Part shown: positions 9,158 to 18,710 of the stretch, one piece after another
Numbering within the stretch: position 1 is the stretch's first letter
Layout of the letters: each line of letters opens with the position of its first letter
NCBI GenBank assembly: GCA_022865485.1
Contig: JALHSZ010000007.1
Location: 1 to 33,628, forward strand
Length of the DNA stretch: 33,628 nt
Origin: Dehalococcoidales bacterium
Lineage (GTDB): Bacteria > Chloroflexota > Dehalococcoidia > Dehalococcoidales > BS750m-G39
Reading direction: 5' to 3'
Notes under the pieces: generated by a model
Told to the model about the DNA's origin: nothing
Databases searched by the model: none
The model's input: only the letters and a program-made list of their open reading frames with translations
Program-made: the position numbers and the translations under genes

Positions 9158-10078
9158 TTAGTCTTGAATCCCGATCAGAGCGGCACTCTTTATCGAGCTG
9201 AACAGAGCCAGCGAGCAGTACCACTTAATACGGGTTCGCGATGCGTCCTTGGTCTCCAGCGAGCCGATGGGCTCCACGGTCAGGTGACCGGGGCCGGTCA
9301 GCCCGCAGAGAGCGCCTTCCCCCATCTGGAAGGCATAGATAGTAGAGCAGTCGCTGCCCGTGGTGGCCGTCTCTACCCCGCCGCTTAGGGTGTGGCTATC
9401 CAGTATCCAGTCGTTGACGCCGATGGGGATGCCGTCCCAGAGCTGAACGAAGCTGCCCCACTTGTCCCGGTCGCTATCAATCATGCCCCCCGCCGCCCTC
9501 ACCAGGGCGTTTATCTTGCGGCGCGAGCGCCGGCTCATGAGCAGTATGTCGGGCTTACCGCCCTTTACCGCGTCGATAAGCTCGTCCAGCTTGCCCAGGG
9601 TCAGGGTAGCCCCGGTATCGCCCATAGCGATGAGCTGGTCGCTGGCGGTGGTGGTGTCGATGAGCTTCCTCAGCCCGTCGAACTCCTTGCTGCCGCCCGA
9701 GGCGTCGCCGTAGATAAAGTTCTCCTCGAACTTGTCCTTCAGCGCTTTAGCCTTGAGCTCGACCACGGCCGTTTCCAGGTCCTGGATGTTGCTGCGGGTC
9801 GCCTTGAGGAAGTTATCCACGTCGGCGTCGCCGCCCATAATCTTTAGAGAAGCCGTTTTCTGCTCGAAGGTCGGCGTCGATTCAGTCCAGGGGTCGCCGA
9901 CATTGTAGAAATCGATGGTGGGCAGGGTCTTTTCCTGGTTATAGGTCAGGACGTTACCCACAATCTCGATAAAGGGCAGCTGCTTGAGAACGGGCGAGTC
10001 CTTGACGATGGTCTCGACCACCCCCTGAAGCAGCATATCGTTGGAAAGCTTGGATGCCTCTTCTAATGTTAAAGCCAT
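9158..10078 (-). CDS. Major capsid protein-like (HK97-type candidate)
   Basis: 306 aa; MALTLEEASKLSNDMLLQGVVETIVKDSPVLKQLPF... and (ILLMSRRSRRKINALVRAAGG) typical of capsid proteins; downstream of portal and scaffold-like genes. Confidence 0.75.
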   Translation of the reverse strand: MALTLEEASKLSNDMLLQGVVETIVKDSPVLKQLPFIEIVGNVLTYNQEKTLPTIDFYNVGDPWTESTPTFEQKTASLKIMGGDADVDNFLKATRSNIQDLETAVVELKAKALKDKFEENFIYGDASGGSKEFDGLRKLIDTTTASDQLIAMGDTGATLTLGKLDELIDAVKGGKPDILLMSRRSRRKINALVRAAGGMIDSDRDKWGSFVQLWDGIPIGVNDWILDSHTLSGGVETATTGSDCSTIYAFQMGEGALCGLTGPGHLTVEPIGSLETKDASRTRIKWYCSLALFSSIKSAALIGIQD

Positions 10079-10081
10079 GAT

Positions 10082-10549
10082 TTATCTCCTTTCGCCTATG
10101 GCGTATTGAATCTTGTCCCTCGGGGATAGGGCGGACAGGTCGGCGGGCGTCCTCTGCGGCGCCCCCGCCGGTATTCTGGCGGCGGCCATTTCCGCCTCCA
10201 GCTCCTGCCTGACCCGGTTGATAAGGGCTTGGGCGCTGGACAGGGAAGCGTTAACCTCCTCGATGCTGTCGCCGACTATCTGCTCCTCGGGCAGGCTGGG
10301 ATTGTATTTAACCGCCAGCGCCCGGTAGCTCGATATCGCCTGCGCCAGGCTCTCCACAAGTTCGGCCAGCCTTTGCTCAAGCTCCGCCGCCGACTGGGTC
10401 AGGGCGGCGACCTGCTCGTCCTTGCCGGCCAGAGCCTGCTCCAGCTCGGCGATGCGTTGGTCTTTGGCGGCCAGCGCCTCGTCCTTCTCGGCTATCAGCC
10501 CCTCCAGCTCCTCCCCGCCGGAATTTGGCTCCTGTTTGTTATCGGGCAA
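10082..10549 (-). CDS. Scaffold-like coiled-coil protein
   Basis: 155 aa with heptad-like repeats (AAKDQRIAELEQALAGKDEQVAALTQS); located between portal and capsid. Confidence 0.6.
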   Translation of the reverse strand: MPDNKQEPNSGGEELEGLIAEKDEALAAKDQRIAELEQALAGKDEQVAALTQSAAELEQRLAELVESLAQAISSYRALAVKYNPSLPEEQIVGDSIEEVNASLSSAQALINRVRQELEAEMAAARIPAGAPQRTPADLSALSPRDKIQYAIGERR

Positions 10550-10561
10550 TTTTCCACCTCC

Positions 10562-11956
10562 TTATGGAGATTCCTCAACGCCTGTGGTCTCCCCGGCTGA
10601 AGCTCTCTCTCCCTCTCTGCCTCTGGTCGACCTGGCGTTAAGCTGCTTATTCATTTTGAGGATGGCCTCTCTCTCCTCCAGCCACTGCTTGAACTCGCCC
10701 TCGGCGTCTTTAACGCCTATCTCGTCCATCGCCCGCCGCCTTGAGTGGATGCCATTCTGCACCAGCGTCTGCTCGTTAGCCACCAGTCGGCTCAGGTCCT
10801 GGGGCAGTATCGGCTTCCAGACCACCCGCAGGCGGTTTTCACCGAAGCTCTCCCCCTGGTACCTCTCCAGCAGCCTCAGAATCAGGCGGTTGCGCTGGTT
10901 GTAGGCGGCGGTGCGGATAATCCGCTTCCGTCTCACCTTCTGCAGCAGGGGGTTGAGCTCGATTTCGAGGGCTACTCCGGAGAGGTCCCGCTCGGTGCCG
11001 CCGAAGGCGGCCCGCGGCGATTCCGATACATCGTGCAGGATTCGATAGAGCAGGTTGATGTAATCGATATGCAGCCCCACCGCGCCCCCCTGCAACAGGT
11101 CGAGCAGGTAGGCTTTGGCGTCCTCGGGGATGTTCCAGACCGCCCCCGGTCTGACGGCGATATCCTCGGACTCTTCCACGTTCTCCAGCACGGCGATGGG
11201 GTTGCCCGAAAGCTCCAGTATGCGGGATAGCTGCGACATCGCCCGGTTAAGCTCCCGCTGCGACTCCATAATCTGGGTGAGGTCGGATATCCCCCAGAAC
11301 CTCTTCGGCTCTCTGAGGTTGGGGTAGATGATAAAGGGTATACAGCCGTAGGGGTTGGGCTTCTTCTCGATAAGGGCGTCGTCCAGGTAAAGCTCGAATT
11401 CCCCGTCCGTCCAGAGCTCGACGACGGTCGCCTGCTTGCCCCTGGGCTTTAGCCCGTAGAGAAACTCGCTTTCCTCGGCGGAAAGCTGGTATCGGGAGGC
11501 GATCCTCCAGACCCGGGAGATGTCGTCCCCCAGCCACCAGGCATAGATGCCCTGGACATCGGGGGAGGTAATCCTTACCTTCTTGGCTTCGCCGTCCCAG
11601 ATAACCTTGTAGCTGGCGTCGCCCATAATGGCGCAGTCAATCTCGGTCTCAAGGTCGAGCTGCTCCAGGTTGTTTTCCTCGTAGACCTGGTTCAGGGCGG
11701 TTTCGGCTCGGCGGGCTTTTGTCTTAGCCTCCGCCGAATCCTCCTCGGCTTCCACGACGAAGTTTATGCCCGACATCAAATAAGAAGTAATCTTGTCGAC
11801 AAAGACCTTGGTGTAGTTGAAGGTCAGCCGTTTCTCCCCCCGCCTATCTCGCCCCAGCCACTGCCGGCCGTGGTAAAAATCGAGCAACTCCCGGTAAGCC
11901 TTTAGGCGGTCGGTATCTTGGCGGTTCAACTGGGCAATAATAGAAGTCTTATTCAT
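10562..11956 (-). CDS. Phage portal protein
   Basis: 464 aa; YHGRQWLGRDRRGEKRLTFNYTKVFVDKITSYLMSG and SGVALEIELNPLLQKVRRKR are portal-like. Confidence 0.85.
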   Translation of the reverse strand: MNKTSIIAQLNRQDTDRLKAYRELLDFYHGRQWLGRDRRGEKRLTFNYTKVFVDKITSYLMSGINFVVEAEEDSAEAKTKARRAETALNQVYEENNLEQLDLETEIDCAIMGDASYKVIWDGEAKKVRITSPDVQGIYAWWLGDDISRVWRIASRYQLSAEESEFLYGLKPRGKQATVVELWTDGEFELYLDDALIEKKPNPYGCIPFIIYPNLREPKRFWGISDLTQIMESQRELNRAMSQLSRILELSGNPIAVLENVEESEDIAVRPGAVWNIPEDAKAYLLDLLQGGAVGLHIDYINLLYRILHDVSESPRAAFGGTERDLSGVALEIELNPLLQKVRRKRIIRTAAYNQRNRLILRLLERYQGESFGENRLRVVWKPILPQDLSRLVANEQTLVQNGIHSRRRAMDEIGVKDAEGEFKQWLEEREAILKMNKQLNARSTRGREGERASAGETTGVEESP

Positions 11957-12258
11957 TGGCGCCCCCGAAACTCTTGATTTTCAGAGTTATCCCTGTCTCT
12001 CTTCACTATCCTCTGGATGGTGCGCTGGCTAGTGCCGAACATCTCCGCCAGCTCTTTAACGCCCTTACCCTGGCTAGCGTGCAATTGCAGCACCTCTTTG
12101 TCTCTTAAGTTCTTCAGCCACTGCTGCCTGCCCCCGGGCTGGTCGTAGATACATTCGGGAAAGGGGCAGTTCAAGCAGGAATCGGCAAATTCGCACCCAT
12201 CGTCCTGGTATCGACAATACTCCGGCAACAAATCCAAATCGCTCTCATCCGAAACCAT
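11953..12258 (-). CDS. Cys-rich HTH protein, first gene of the structural operon
   Basis: C-x6-C-x5-C-x2-C-x4-C cluster plus HTH (GVKELAEMFGTSQRTIQRIVKR); the track start at 12294 is a GTG overlapping the -10 box, ATG at 12258 is preferred. Confidence 0.65.
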   Translation of the reverse strand: MVSDESDLDLLPEYCRYQDDGCEFADSCLNCPFPECIYDQPGGRQQWLKNLRDKEVLQLHASQGKGVKELAEMFGTSQRTIQRIVKRDRDNSENQEFRGRQ

Positions 12259-12284
12259 AACGTGCCTCTCGAACCGGCGCTGCC

Positions 12285-12314
12285 ATACTAGCACAATTGT
12301 TCTATTACCGTCAA
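12285..12314 (-). promoter_or_regulatory. Promoter/operator of structural operon
   Basis: Minus strand TTGACG (12309-12314), 18-bp spacer, TAGTAT (12285-12290), with TAGAACAATTGTGCTA inverted repeat in the spacer. Confidence 0.65.
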
Positions 12315-12342
12315 CGCTATTTTGTCGTTACGAAAGTAGGAA

Positions 12343-12371
12343 TTGACATAGCCTCCGCTCTGGCTTATTAT
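12343..12371 (+). promoter_or_regulatory. Promoter of first IPT/TIG-like gene
   Basis: TTGACA 12343-12348, 17-bp spacer, TATTAT 12366-12371. Confidence 0.65.
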
Positions 12372-12419
12372 TTAGATAGATTTTAAGCTAACTTAGGCAT
12401 AAGACGATGGAGGTAGAAG

Positions 12420-14090
12420 GTGAAGTACAATAGGTTTTTCCGCATTCTGGCCGTAGCCGTTGTTCTTTCCCTGCTGATGGTGGCTATACCCGCCATACCA
12501 GCCTCAGCGGCTCCAGTGATTTCCCTTAGTGTTGAAAAAGGTGGGGTCGGCGACAAAATTACCGTTGAAGGCAGCGGTTTCACCCCCAGCACCCCACCCG
12601 ACCATCTCTATGACGTTAATATCTATTTTTCCAGTGATGCCCTCGAAGTCGGCGAGGAGCTTGATTACTATAGCCATTACTACGAGCTGGTCAAACCATA
12701 CGTCTATACCGATGCCAAAGGTACTTTTTCTAAGGTTATCGAAATCCCCGCTGTGCTTGGCGATGGTGACGAAACTATCGCCGTGCAGGGCGGCAGCTAC
12801 TATTTCTATGTTACCGACGAAGGCGAGGAAAAGATAAAGGCTTACGCCGAGTTCACCGTACTCGGCATCAGCGAACTGAACCCGGATTCGGGTCCGGTGG
12901 GCACTGAGGTTGAGATTAACGGCGTTGGTTTTGATGGCAACGACTCTATTACCGTGAAGTATGATGGTAACGAAGTTTCTATCGTCAGTGGCGATAGAAA
13001 GGTTAAGACCAGTGGTATTTTCACCAGCCGAATTGACATCCCGCCAAGCGTTGCCGGCGCCCACACTATAACGGTTGAGGATGAAGCTCAGCCTCCGCAT
13101 AGCGGCCAAATCCAGTTCACTGTGGACCCCCAGATAACCCTCAACCCCGCTCCAGCCTCAGCGGGTGACGAGCTAACGGTTAGCGGCACCGGCTTCGGCG
13201 TCAGGGTTGGTATTTTCGTTTACTTTGCTGGCGACGAGATTTATATAATTGGCGATAATGAGACTGATGCCTCTGGCAGCTTTGAGTCCACCTTTCTTGT
13301 GCCTTCTGATATGTTACCGGGAAGCTACGATGTTGAGGTGGAGGACGATGATGGTAACGCCGCCGATATGGAGCTTGAGGTCGGTGCCGGTCTCACTGTC
13401 GAGCCGGTGACCACTACCTCCTCTCCCGGTCATGTCGGCGACACCGTTACCGTTAGCGGCAACGGCTTTGAAGCTGACCATGACATAACCATCACCTATA
13501 CCAGTACGCCCGTTGAGTTTTTCACTACCAGTCTGGCAGACGGCACTTTTAGCTATCCTATCACCATTCCTCCCAGCGCCGCTGGTGAGCACACTATAAG
13601 CGCCACTGACGGCACCAACACCAAGGAGGTCACCTTTATTATGGAGTCAATACCTCCCGAGGCACCGGCACCGCTGCTGCCCGAAATGGATACCAAGGCG
13701 AAGTCGAAGGCTGAATTTGACTGGGGAGATGTTAGCGATGATAGCCTTCCTATGACCTATGAGCTCCAGGTGGCCACCAACAGCCAGTTCACCGAGGACT
13801 CCATCGTCCTCTATAAGATTGGGGTAACCACCTCTAACTATACCCTTACCGACGAGGAGGAGCTGGAGTCCACCGGTGAAGACGCTCCTTACTACTGGCG
13901 GGTGAGGGCTAAAGACGCCGCCTCCAATGCCAGTGCCTGGACGAGCGGTAGCGCCTTCACCGTCGGTTCGAGCTTTCACATGCCGGGCTGGCTGCTCTAT
14001 ACCCTGATAGCCATCGGGGCAATTCTTATCTTCTTCCTCGGCGTGTGGATAGGCAGGAGGTCGGCGACCTCCGAAGACTATTACTACTAG
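12420..14090 (+). CDS. Secreted, C-terminally membrane-anchored IPT/TIG-like repeat surface protein
   Basis: GTG start; signal peptide, repeated Ig-like units (LNPDSGPVGTEVEINGVGFDG, GELTVSGTGF, GDTVTVSGNGF), fibronectin-like C-terminal domain, final TM then GVWIGRRS...YYY. Confidence 0.8.
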   Translation: MKYNRFFRILAVAVVLSLLMVAIPAIPASAAPVISLSVEKGGVGDKITVEGSGFTPSTPPDHLYDVNIYFSSDALEVGEELDYYSHYYELVKPYVYTDAKGTFSKVIEIPAVLGDGDETIAVQGGSYYFYVTDEGEEKIKAYAEFTVLGISELNPDSGPVGTEVEINGVGFDGNDSITVKYDGNEVSIVSGDRKVKTSGIFTSRIDIPPSVAGAHTITVEDEAQPPHSGQIQFTVDPQITLNPAPASAGDELTVSGTGFGVRVGIFVYFAGDEIYIIGDNETDASGSFESTFLVPSDMLPGSYDVEVEDDDGNAADMELEVGAGLTVEPVTTTSSPGHVGDTVTVSGNGFEADHDITITYTSTPVEFFTTSLADGTFSYPITIPPSAAGEHTISATDGTNTKEVTFIMESIPPEAPAPLLPEMDTKAKSKAEFDWGDVSDDSLPMTYELQVATNSQFTEDSIVLYKIGVTTSNYTLTDEEELESTGEDAPYYWRVRAKDAASNASAWTSGSAFTVGSSFHMPGWLLYTLIAIGAILIFFLGVWIGRRSATSEDYYY

Positions 14091-14116
14091 GCTTTTAGGG
14101 CGATCCCGGAGCTTAA

Positions 14117-14150
14117 CCCCCCTCCCCAATAAGGAGGGGGGTAGTTTTTA
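14117..14150 (+). terminator. Rho-independent-type terminator
   Basis: CCCCCCTCC-CCAATAA-GGAGGGGGG followed by tagttttta. Confidence 0.7.
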
Positions 14151-14252
14151 GCTAAAATTAGGGACTTTAACTCGCTTTATAGTACTTGACAGGAAACGAT
14201 TTCCGCTTAACAATATCTCCATGGGGCCGGAGGCAAGAGGAGGTAGTGCCCG

Positions 14253-16691
14253 ATGAAAAGAATAACCGAAGCGCTGGCGCGCTTTGTCTTACGCCGTTCC
14301 TGGTGGCTGCTGTTAATCGTTTTGCTGCTCAGCGGCGCCGCCATCCCCGGTGCTACCATGCTCACCCCCGATACCGGCTTCGATGCCCTGGTTTCCCCCA
14401 GCTCGGAAATATCCCGGGACAACGCGCGCTATGAAGAAAAGTTCGGCGGCGACCCCATCACCGTTCTGCTCGAAGGCGACCTCGACGCTATCTTCTCGAC
14501 GGCTAACCTGGCTGTCCTCGCCGAGTTCGAGCAGCAGGTTTCCGCCGACGGGCGCTACCGCTCCATTATCAGCCCGTTAACGGTGCTGGAGGCTGCCATT
14601 GAGGAAGCAAACCAGTCACGGCAGGAATTCCAGCAGTATATTGCCCTCGCTCAGGAAGCAGCCGCTACCCAGGCCAGGGAGACAGCGGCGGCGATGGGCT
14701 TAGGTGAGGCCGAGCAGGAGCAGGCCGCCCAGCAGGCAGCGGCGGAGGTGCTGGCGGGGTTCCAGCCCCAGATAGAGCAGATGCAGCTTATCGGCGAACC
14801 CGCGCTGGACAACCCCCTCTTTATCGCCGCCGTTCTCTACGACAGCCAGGGCGCGGTCAGCCCGGCAATGCAGTCCCTCATCCCCGATGATAACCATGCC
14901 CTGATTCTGGTCACGCCCCAGGGCAACCTGGAAGATAGCGAAGCCCTGCAGGCAGCTAAGGATATCGAGGACTTCTTTATCGTCCATCCCCTGAGCGGGG
15001 TGGGAACTACGGTAATCGCCGCCACCAAGCTGGTTGACGCCATCAGCAGCAGCATGAGCAACAACATGAAGATACTGCTGGCTCTGGCTATAGCCGTCAT
15101 GATTCTGGTCCTGATGGTTCTGTTTCGGGTGCGCTGGCGGCTGCTCTCCCTCTTTATGGTCGCCGTCGGCGCCCTCTGGACGTTCGGCATCATGGGCTAC
15201 GTCTCGATTCCCCTCACCATGGCGACCATGGCCGTGCTGCCGATACTTATCGGCCTGGGCATAGACTATTCCATCCAGTTCCACAACCGCTACCAGGAAG
15301 AGCTTATCCGGACCAGGACAGTCGGCGAGGCAATCGTCAGCTCTCTGTCGCATATGTTCTCCTCGGTGGGCATTGCCCTGCTGGCGACCATAATCGGCTT
15401 TATCACCCTCTACATATCCGAGGTGCCCATGATACGCGACTTCGGCGTGGCGCTCACCATCGGTATCGCGCTCAGCTACCTGGTGGCTATCTTCCTGCTG
15501 CACAGCATTATCTACCAGAGCGATAGGCGGGCGCCTATCGCCAAGCTGAGGAAAGAATCGACGGAGGCGAGCGGCCGTACCGAACGTATCCTGTTGCGGA
15601 TGGGCAAACTGGCCATTAATCATACGCTGTGGATTTTCATCGTGGCCGTTCTTTTCGCTGTTGTCGGCGGCGTGGTCGACCACTGGCTGCCCAAGAACAC
15701 CGACTATGAAGAGCTTATGCCCCAGAGCATAACCGAGCTCAGGGACGTCAGGGAGCTGCGCCAGATACTAAATAGCGGCGGTGAAATCCGCCTTATGGTG
15801 GAAGCCGATGACGTGACCAGCCCCGAGGTGCTGGGCTGGCTCGAAGATTATGAAGATAGGGCTCTGGTCTTTCACCCCGAGCTGATTGCGGTCAACAGCC
15901 CCGCGACGCTGGTAAGTGAAGCGGCGGGCGGGGTCATTCCCTCCCGGGAACAGATTGAAGCCATACTGGCCGCCACCCCGCCCCTCTACCTCGACCAGCT
16001 CCTCTCCGCCGACCGCACCATGGCCAGCGTCTCGTTCACTATCGAGGACATAACCTTGGACAAAGTCCACGACCTGTTTCAGGCAATGAAGGCGGAAGCC
16101 GAGCCGCCGTCCGGCGTGCAGATTTCGCCTGTCGGCAGCCTTGCCCTCGGCGCCAGCACCATCGACGCCGTGGTGAGCAAGAGGCTTACCATGAACCTCA
16201 TCTGCCTGGGGGCGGTATTTATCGTCCTTTTGCTGGTCTACCGCCGCCTGAGTCGGGCGGCATTCGCCATAATACCGGTGGGCGCCGTCATCGCCTGGTC
16301 CTCGCTGGATATGTACCTCATCGGTATCCCGCTTAACCCGCTGACCGCCGTTCTGGGGGTTATCATCATCGGCATCTGCACCGAATTCATGGTGCTGCTG
16401 ATGGTGCGCTATGACGAAGAGAGGCAGCAGGGGCTTTCGCCCCGGGAGGCTATGGTTACGGCGATTTCAAAGATAGGGCGGGCGATAGTGGTCTCCAGCG
16501 TGACCACGCTGGGCGGCTTCGGCGTCCTCATTGCCTCCAACTTCGTCATGATTCGTGACTTCGGCATCGCCACCGTCATCAGCGTCTTCCTCTGCTTGCT
16601 GATAACGATTGCGGTGATGCCCGGGGTCATTGTCTGGTTCGACAACTGGCGGGCTAAAAAGCGGCCCAAGAGGCGGCTGAAGAAGGCGTAA
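14253..16691 (+). CDS. MMPL/RND family transporter (HAE3-like)
   Basis: 812 aa, two six-pass-like halves; GLGIDYSIQFHNRYQEE and repeated GVALLATIIGF / SSVTTLGGFG motifs. Confidence 0.9.
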   Translation: MKRITEALARFVLRRSWWLLLIVLLLSGAAIPGATMLTPDTGFDALVSPSSEISRDNARYEEKFGGDPITVLLEGDLDAIFSTANLAVLAEFEQQVSADGRYRSIISPLTVLEAAIEEANQSRQEFQQYIALAQEAAATQARETAAAMGLGEAEQEQAAQQAAAEVLAGFQPQIEQMQLIGEPALDNPLFIAAVLYDSQGAVSPAMQSLIPDDNHALILVTPQGNLEDSEALQAAKDIEDFFIVHPLSGVGTTVIAATKLVDAISSSMSNNMKILLALAIAVMILVLMVLFRVRWRLLSLFMVAVGALWTFGIMGYVSIPLTMATMAVLPILIGLGIDYSIQFHNRYQEELIRTRTVGEAIVSSLSHMFSSVGIALLATIIGFITLYISEVPMIRDFGVALTIGIALSYLVAIFLLHSIIYQSDRRAPIAKLRKESTEASGRTERILLRMGKLAINHTLWIFIVAVLFAVVGGVVDHWLPKNTDYEELMPQSITELRDVRELRQILNSGGEIRLMVEADDVTSPEVLGWLEDYEDRALVFHPELIAVNSPATLVSEAAGGVIPSREQIEAILAATPPLYLDQLLSADRTMASVSFTIEDITLDKVHDLFQAMKAEAEPPSGVQISPVGSLALGASTIDAVVSKRLTMNLICLGAVFIVLLLVYRRLSRAAFAIIPVGAVIAWSSLDMYLIGIPLNPLTAVLGVIIIGICTEFMVLLMVRYDEERQQGLSPREAMVTAISKIGRAIVVSSVTTLGGFGVLIASNFVMIRDFGIATVISVFLCLLITIAVMPGVIVWFDNWRAKKRPKRRLKKA

Positions 16692-16705
16692 CGCTTTAGC
16701 TACTT

Positions 16706-16741
16706 ATCCCCCCTCCCCCCAATCGGGAGGGGGGATTTTTA
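16706..16741 (+). terminator. Rho-independent-type terminator
   Basis: ATCCCCCCTCCC-loop-GGGAGGGGGGAT followed by T-rich run. Confidence 0.75.
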
Positions 16742-16829
16742 TTTTACCCCCTTAAACTCTTTACTTTTTCTGCTATAATGTAGTTGGTTATGATAATCAC
16801 CGTGTTCGGCAATGTAACGGAGGTGACAG

Positions 16830-18647
16830 ATGAAACACAATAGGCTCTTCCGTATCCTGGTGGCGGCGGTTGTCCTTTCCCTGCTGATGGTAGCCATACC
16901 AGCCACGCCAGCCTTGGCGGCGGCGGTAACTATAACCTCTCCGGTCACGCCCAGCGGTCCCCCGGGGACGGTGGTAACGCTCAGTTGCTCGGGGTTCACT
17001 CCAAGCGTAACCTACACCGTTTCCTTCGGCGGGACGGCTATCACGACCGGTACCACCGGTACTAGCCCCTTCACCGCTAGCTTCACCGTTCCCACGAGCG
17101 TCAGAAACAACTATACGGTTACGGTAACAACAACTCCAGAAGGTGCTGTCCCGCTAACCGGCGGTTTTACCATAACGCCGGAGATAACCCTCACCTTTAC
17201 CACCCCGGCTCATGTCGGCGACACGGTTACCGTTGCCGGCACTGGCTTCGCCGCCACCGCTGGTATAACCGTCCTCTATGATGATGTCAGTAAAGGCACT
17301 ACTACTACCATTGCCAACGGCACCTTTACCGGTTTTACCTTCACCGTGCCAGATAGCGATAAAGGAAGCCACGCCGTAAAAGCCTGGGAAACCAGTGCCC
17401 ACTCTAATTATGACACCGAGAACATCACCATCTCGCCCAAGATAACCATCAACCCCACCTCGGGGTCTGTCGGCGATACGATTACCGTCACCGGTAATGG
17501 CTTTGACGACAGCTCGAGCATAACCATTTACTTCGACTCTGTCAGCCAGACCACTAGCAGCACCAATACCAACGGAACTTTCACCGCCGCCACCTTCGCC
17601 GTCCCCTCCACCTCACGGGGCACCCACACCGTAAAGGCCCAGGATGCCGGCAGTAATCAGGCCACGGCCACCTTCACCGTCTCCACCAAGATAACCATCA
17701 ACCCGACCAGCGGGCCTTCGGGCACCCCGGTCACCGTTACCGGCAGCGGCTTCGGCACCAGCCAGACCATAACCATCAAATATAACAACGCTCTCGTAAC
17801 TACCAATCCCCCGACGGTAACTACTGGCTCTACGGGCGGCTTCACCGCTACTTTTAGCGTGCCCGTCCTCGCCGCTGGGACCTACGAAGTGTCCGCGAGC
17901 GACGCCACCAGCACGGCGACGGCTAACTTCCAGTCCACCACCACCGCCACCATCAGCCAGACGACCACCACCTCCTCCCCCGGTTACGTCGGCATGGAGC
18001 TGACTATCACCGGCGTCGGCTTTACGCCCAGCCATGAGATAACCATCACCTTTGATGGTGGTGAGCTTGATATCAGTGGCGATAATAATACCGATGCCAG
18101 CGGCAACTTTGAGTGCAGCTTCATCGTTCCTGCTAAAGAAGGTGGAGAGGCTTACACCATAACCGTTACTGTTGGCACTATTACCAAGACCTTCGACTTC
18201 GTTATGGAGTCGAATCCTCCCCCGACCCCGGGGCTGACCCTGCCGCTGGCGGGTGAAAAGCTCAAGGATGGGACATTCACCTGGGAGGCTGTCGAGGATG
18301 CTGAGAACCCGGACATCCCGGTAACCTTTGACCTCCAGGTAGCCATTGACGCCGATTTCACCACCCCATTGGTGGATAAGACGGGGCTGACCACTTCGGC
18401 ATACACCCTCCTCGATGAAGAAAAGCTGGAGTCAACCGGCAAGGACGAGCCCTACTACTGGCATGTGAGAGCGGTGGATGCCGCCTCCAACGCCGGCGCT
18501 TGGTCTGAACCCAGCACTTTCACGGTCGGCTTCTCCTTCGAATTCACGGGCTGGGTGGTGTGGGTCATAATGGGGGCGATTGCCCTCGTGTTCTTTATCT
18601 TCGGGGTGTGGATCGGCAAGAGGAGCGGCGGCGGCGGATACTATTGA
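16830..18647 (+). CDS. Second IPT/TIG-like repeat surface protein, paralogue of 12420-14090
   Basis: 605 aa; near-identical N-terminus (MKHNRLFRIL..AVVLSLLMVAIPA.PA), repeated INPTSGSVGDTITVTGNGF units, same C-terminal fibronectin-like domain and TM tail (GVWIGKRSGGGGYY). Confidence 0.8.
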   Translation: MKHNRLFRILVAAVVLSLLMVAIPATPALAAAVTITSPVTPSGPPGTVVTLSCSGFTPSVTYTVSFGGTAITTGTTGTSPFTASFTVPTSVRNNYTVTVTTTPEGAVPLTGGFTITPEITLTFTTPAHVGDTVTVAGTGFAATAGITVLYDDVSKGTTTTIANGTFTGFTFTVPDSDKGSHAVKAWETSAHSNYDTENITISPKITINPTSGSVGDTITVTGNGFDDSSSITIYFDSVSQTTSSTNTNGTFTAATFAVPSTSRGTHTVKAQDAGSNQATATFTVSTKITINPTSGPSGTPVTVTGSGFGTSQTITIKYNNALVTTNPPTVTTGSTGGFTATFSVPVLAAGTYEVSASDATSTATANFQSTTTATISQTTTTSSPGYVGMELTITGVGFTPSHEITITFDGGELDISGDNNTDASGNFECSFIVPAKEGGEAYTITVTVGTITKTFDFVMESNPPPTPGLTLPLAGEKLKDGTFTWEAVEDAENPDIPVTFDLQVAIDADFTTPLVDKTGLTTSAYTLLDEEKLESTGKDEPYYWHVRAVDAASNAGAWSEPSTFTVGFSFEFTGWVVWVIMGAIALVFFIFGVWIGKRSGGGGYY

Positions 18648-18671
18648 TTTATAGCTAACCCTAAACCATAA

Positions 18672-18703
18672 AAAAGGGGGGGGTTAAGGCCCCCTTCTCT
18701 TTT
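18672..18703. terminator. G/C-stem hairpin between IPT and patatin genes
   Basis: A-tract, GGGGG..TTAAGG..CCCCC, TTCTCTTTT; bidirectional terminator candidate. Confidence 0.6.
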
Positions 18704-18710
18704 AGTGAGG

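Larger units (their letters stand above)
4196..12258 (-). mobile_element. Phage/GTA-like structural module (portal, scaffold-like, capsid, minor proteins, fibre/hub)
   Basis: Tightly packed, mostly overlapping minus-strand ORFs in canonical head-gene order; no integrase, protease, tail tube, tape measure or endolysin recognised. Confidence 0.75.

Noticed and set aside
13647-14129. 160-aa minus-strand ORF (and other minus ORFs at 12504-13109, 17613-18035)
   Set aside because: Antisense to IPT/TIG-like repeat genes; repetitive composition produces long shadow frames
14700-15683. 327-aa minus-strand ORF (His/Asp/Gln-rich)
   Set aside because: Antisense to the MMPL transporter; no recognisable fold
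12420-18647. Possible CRISPR or simple DNA repeat array in the IPT genes
   Set aside because: Repeats are protein-level Ig-like domains of about 80-90 aa with diverged DNA; no constant repeat/spacer structure
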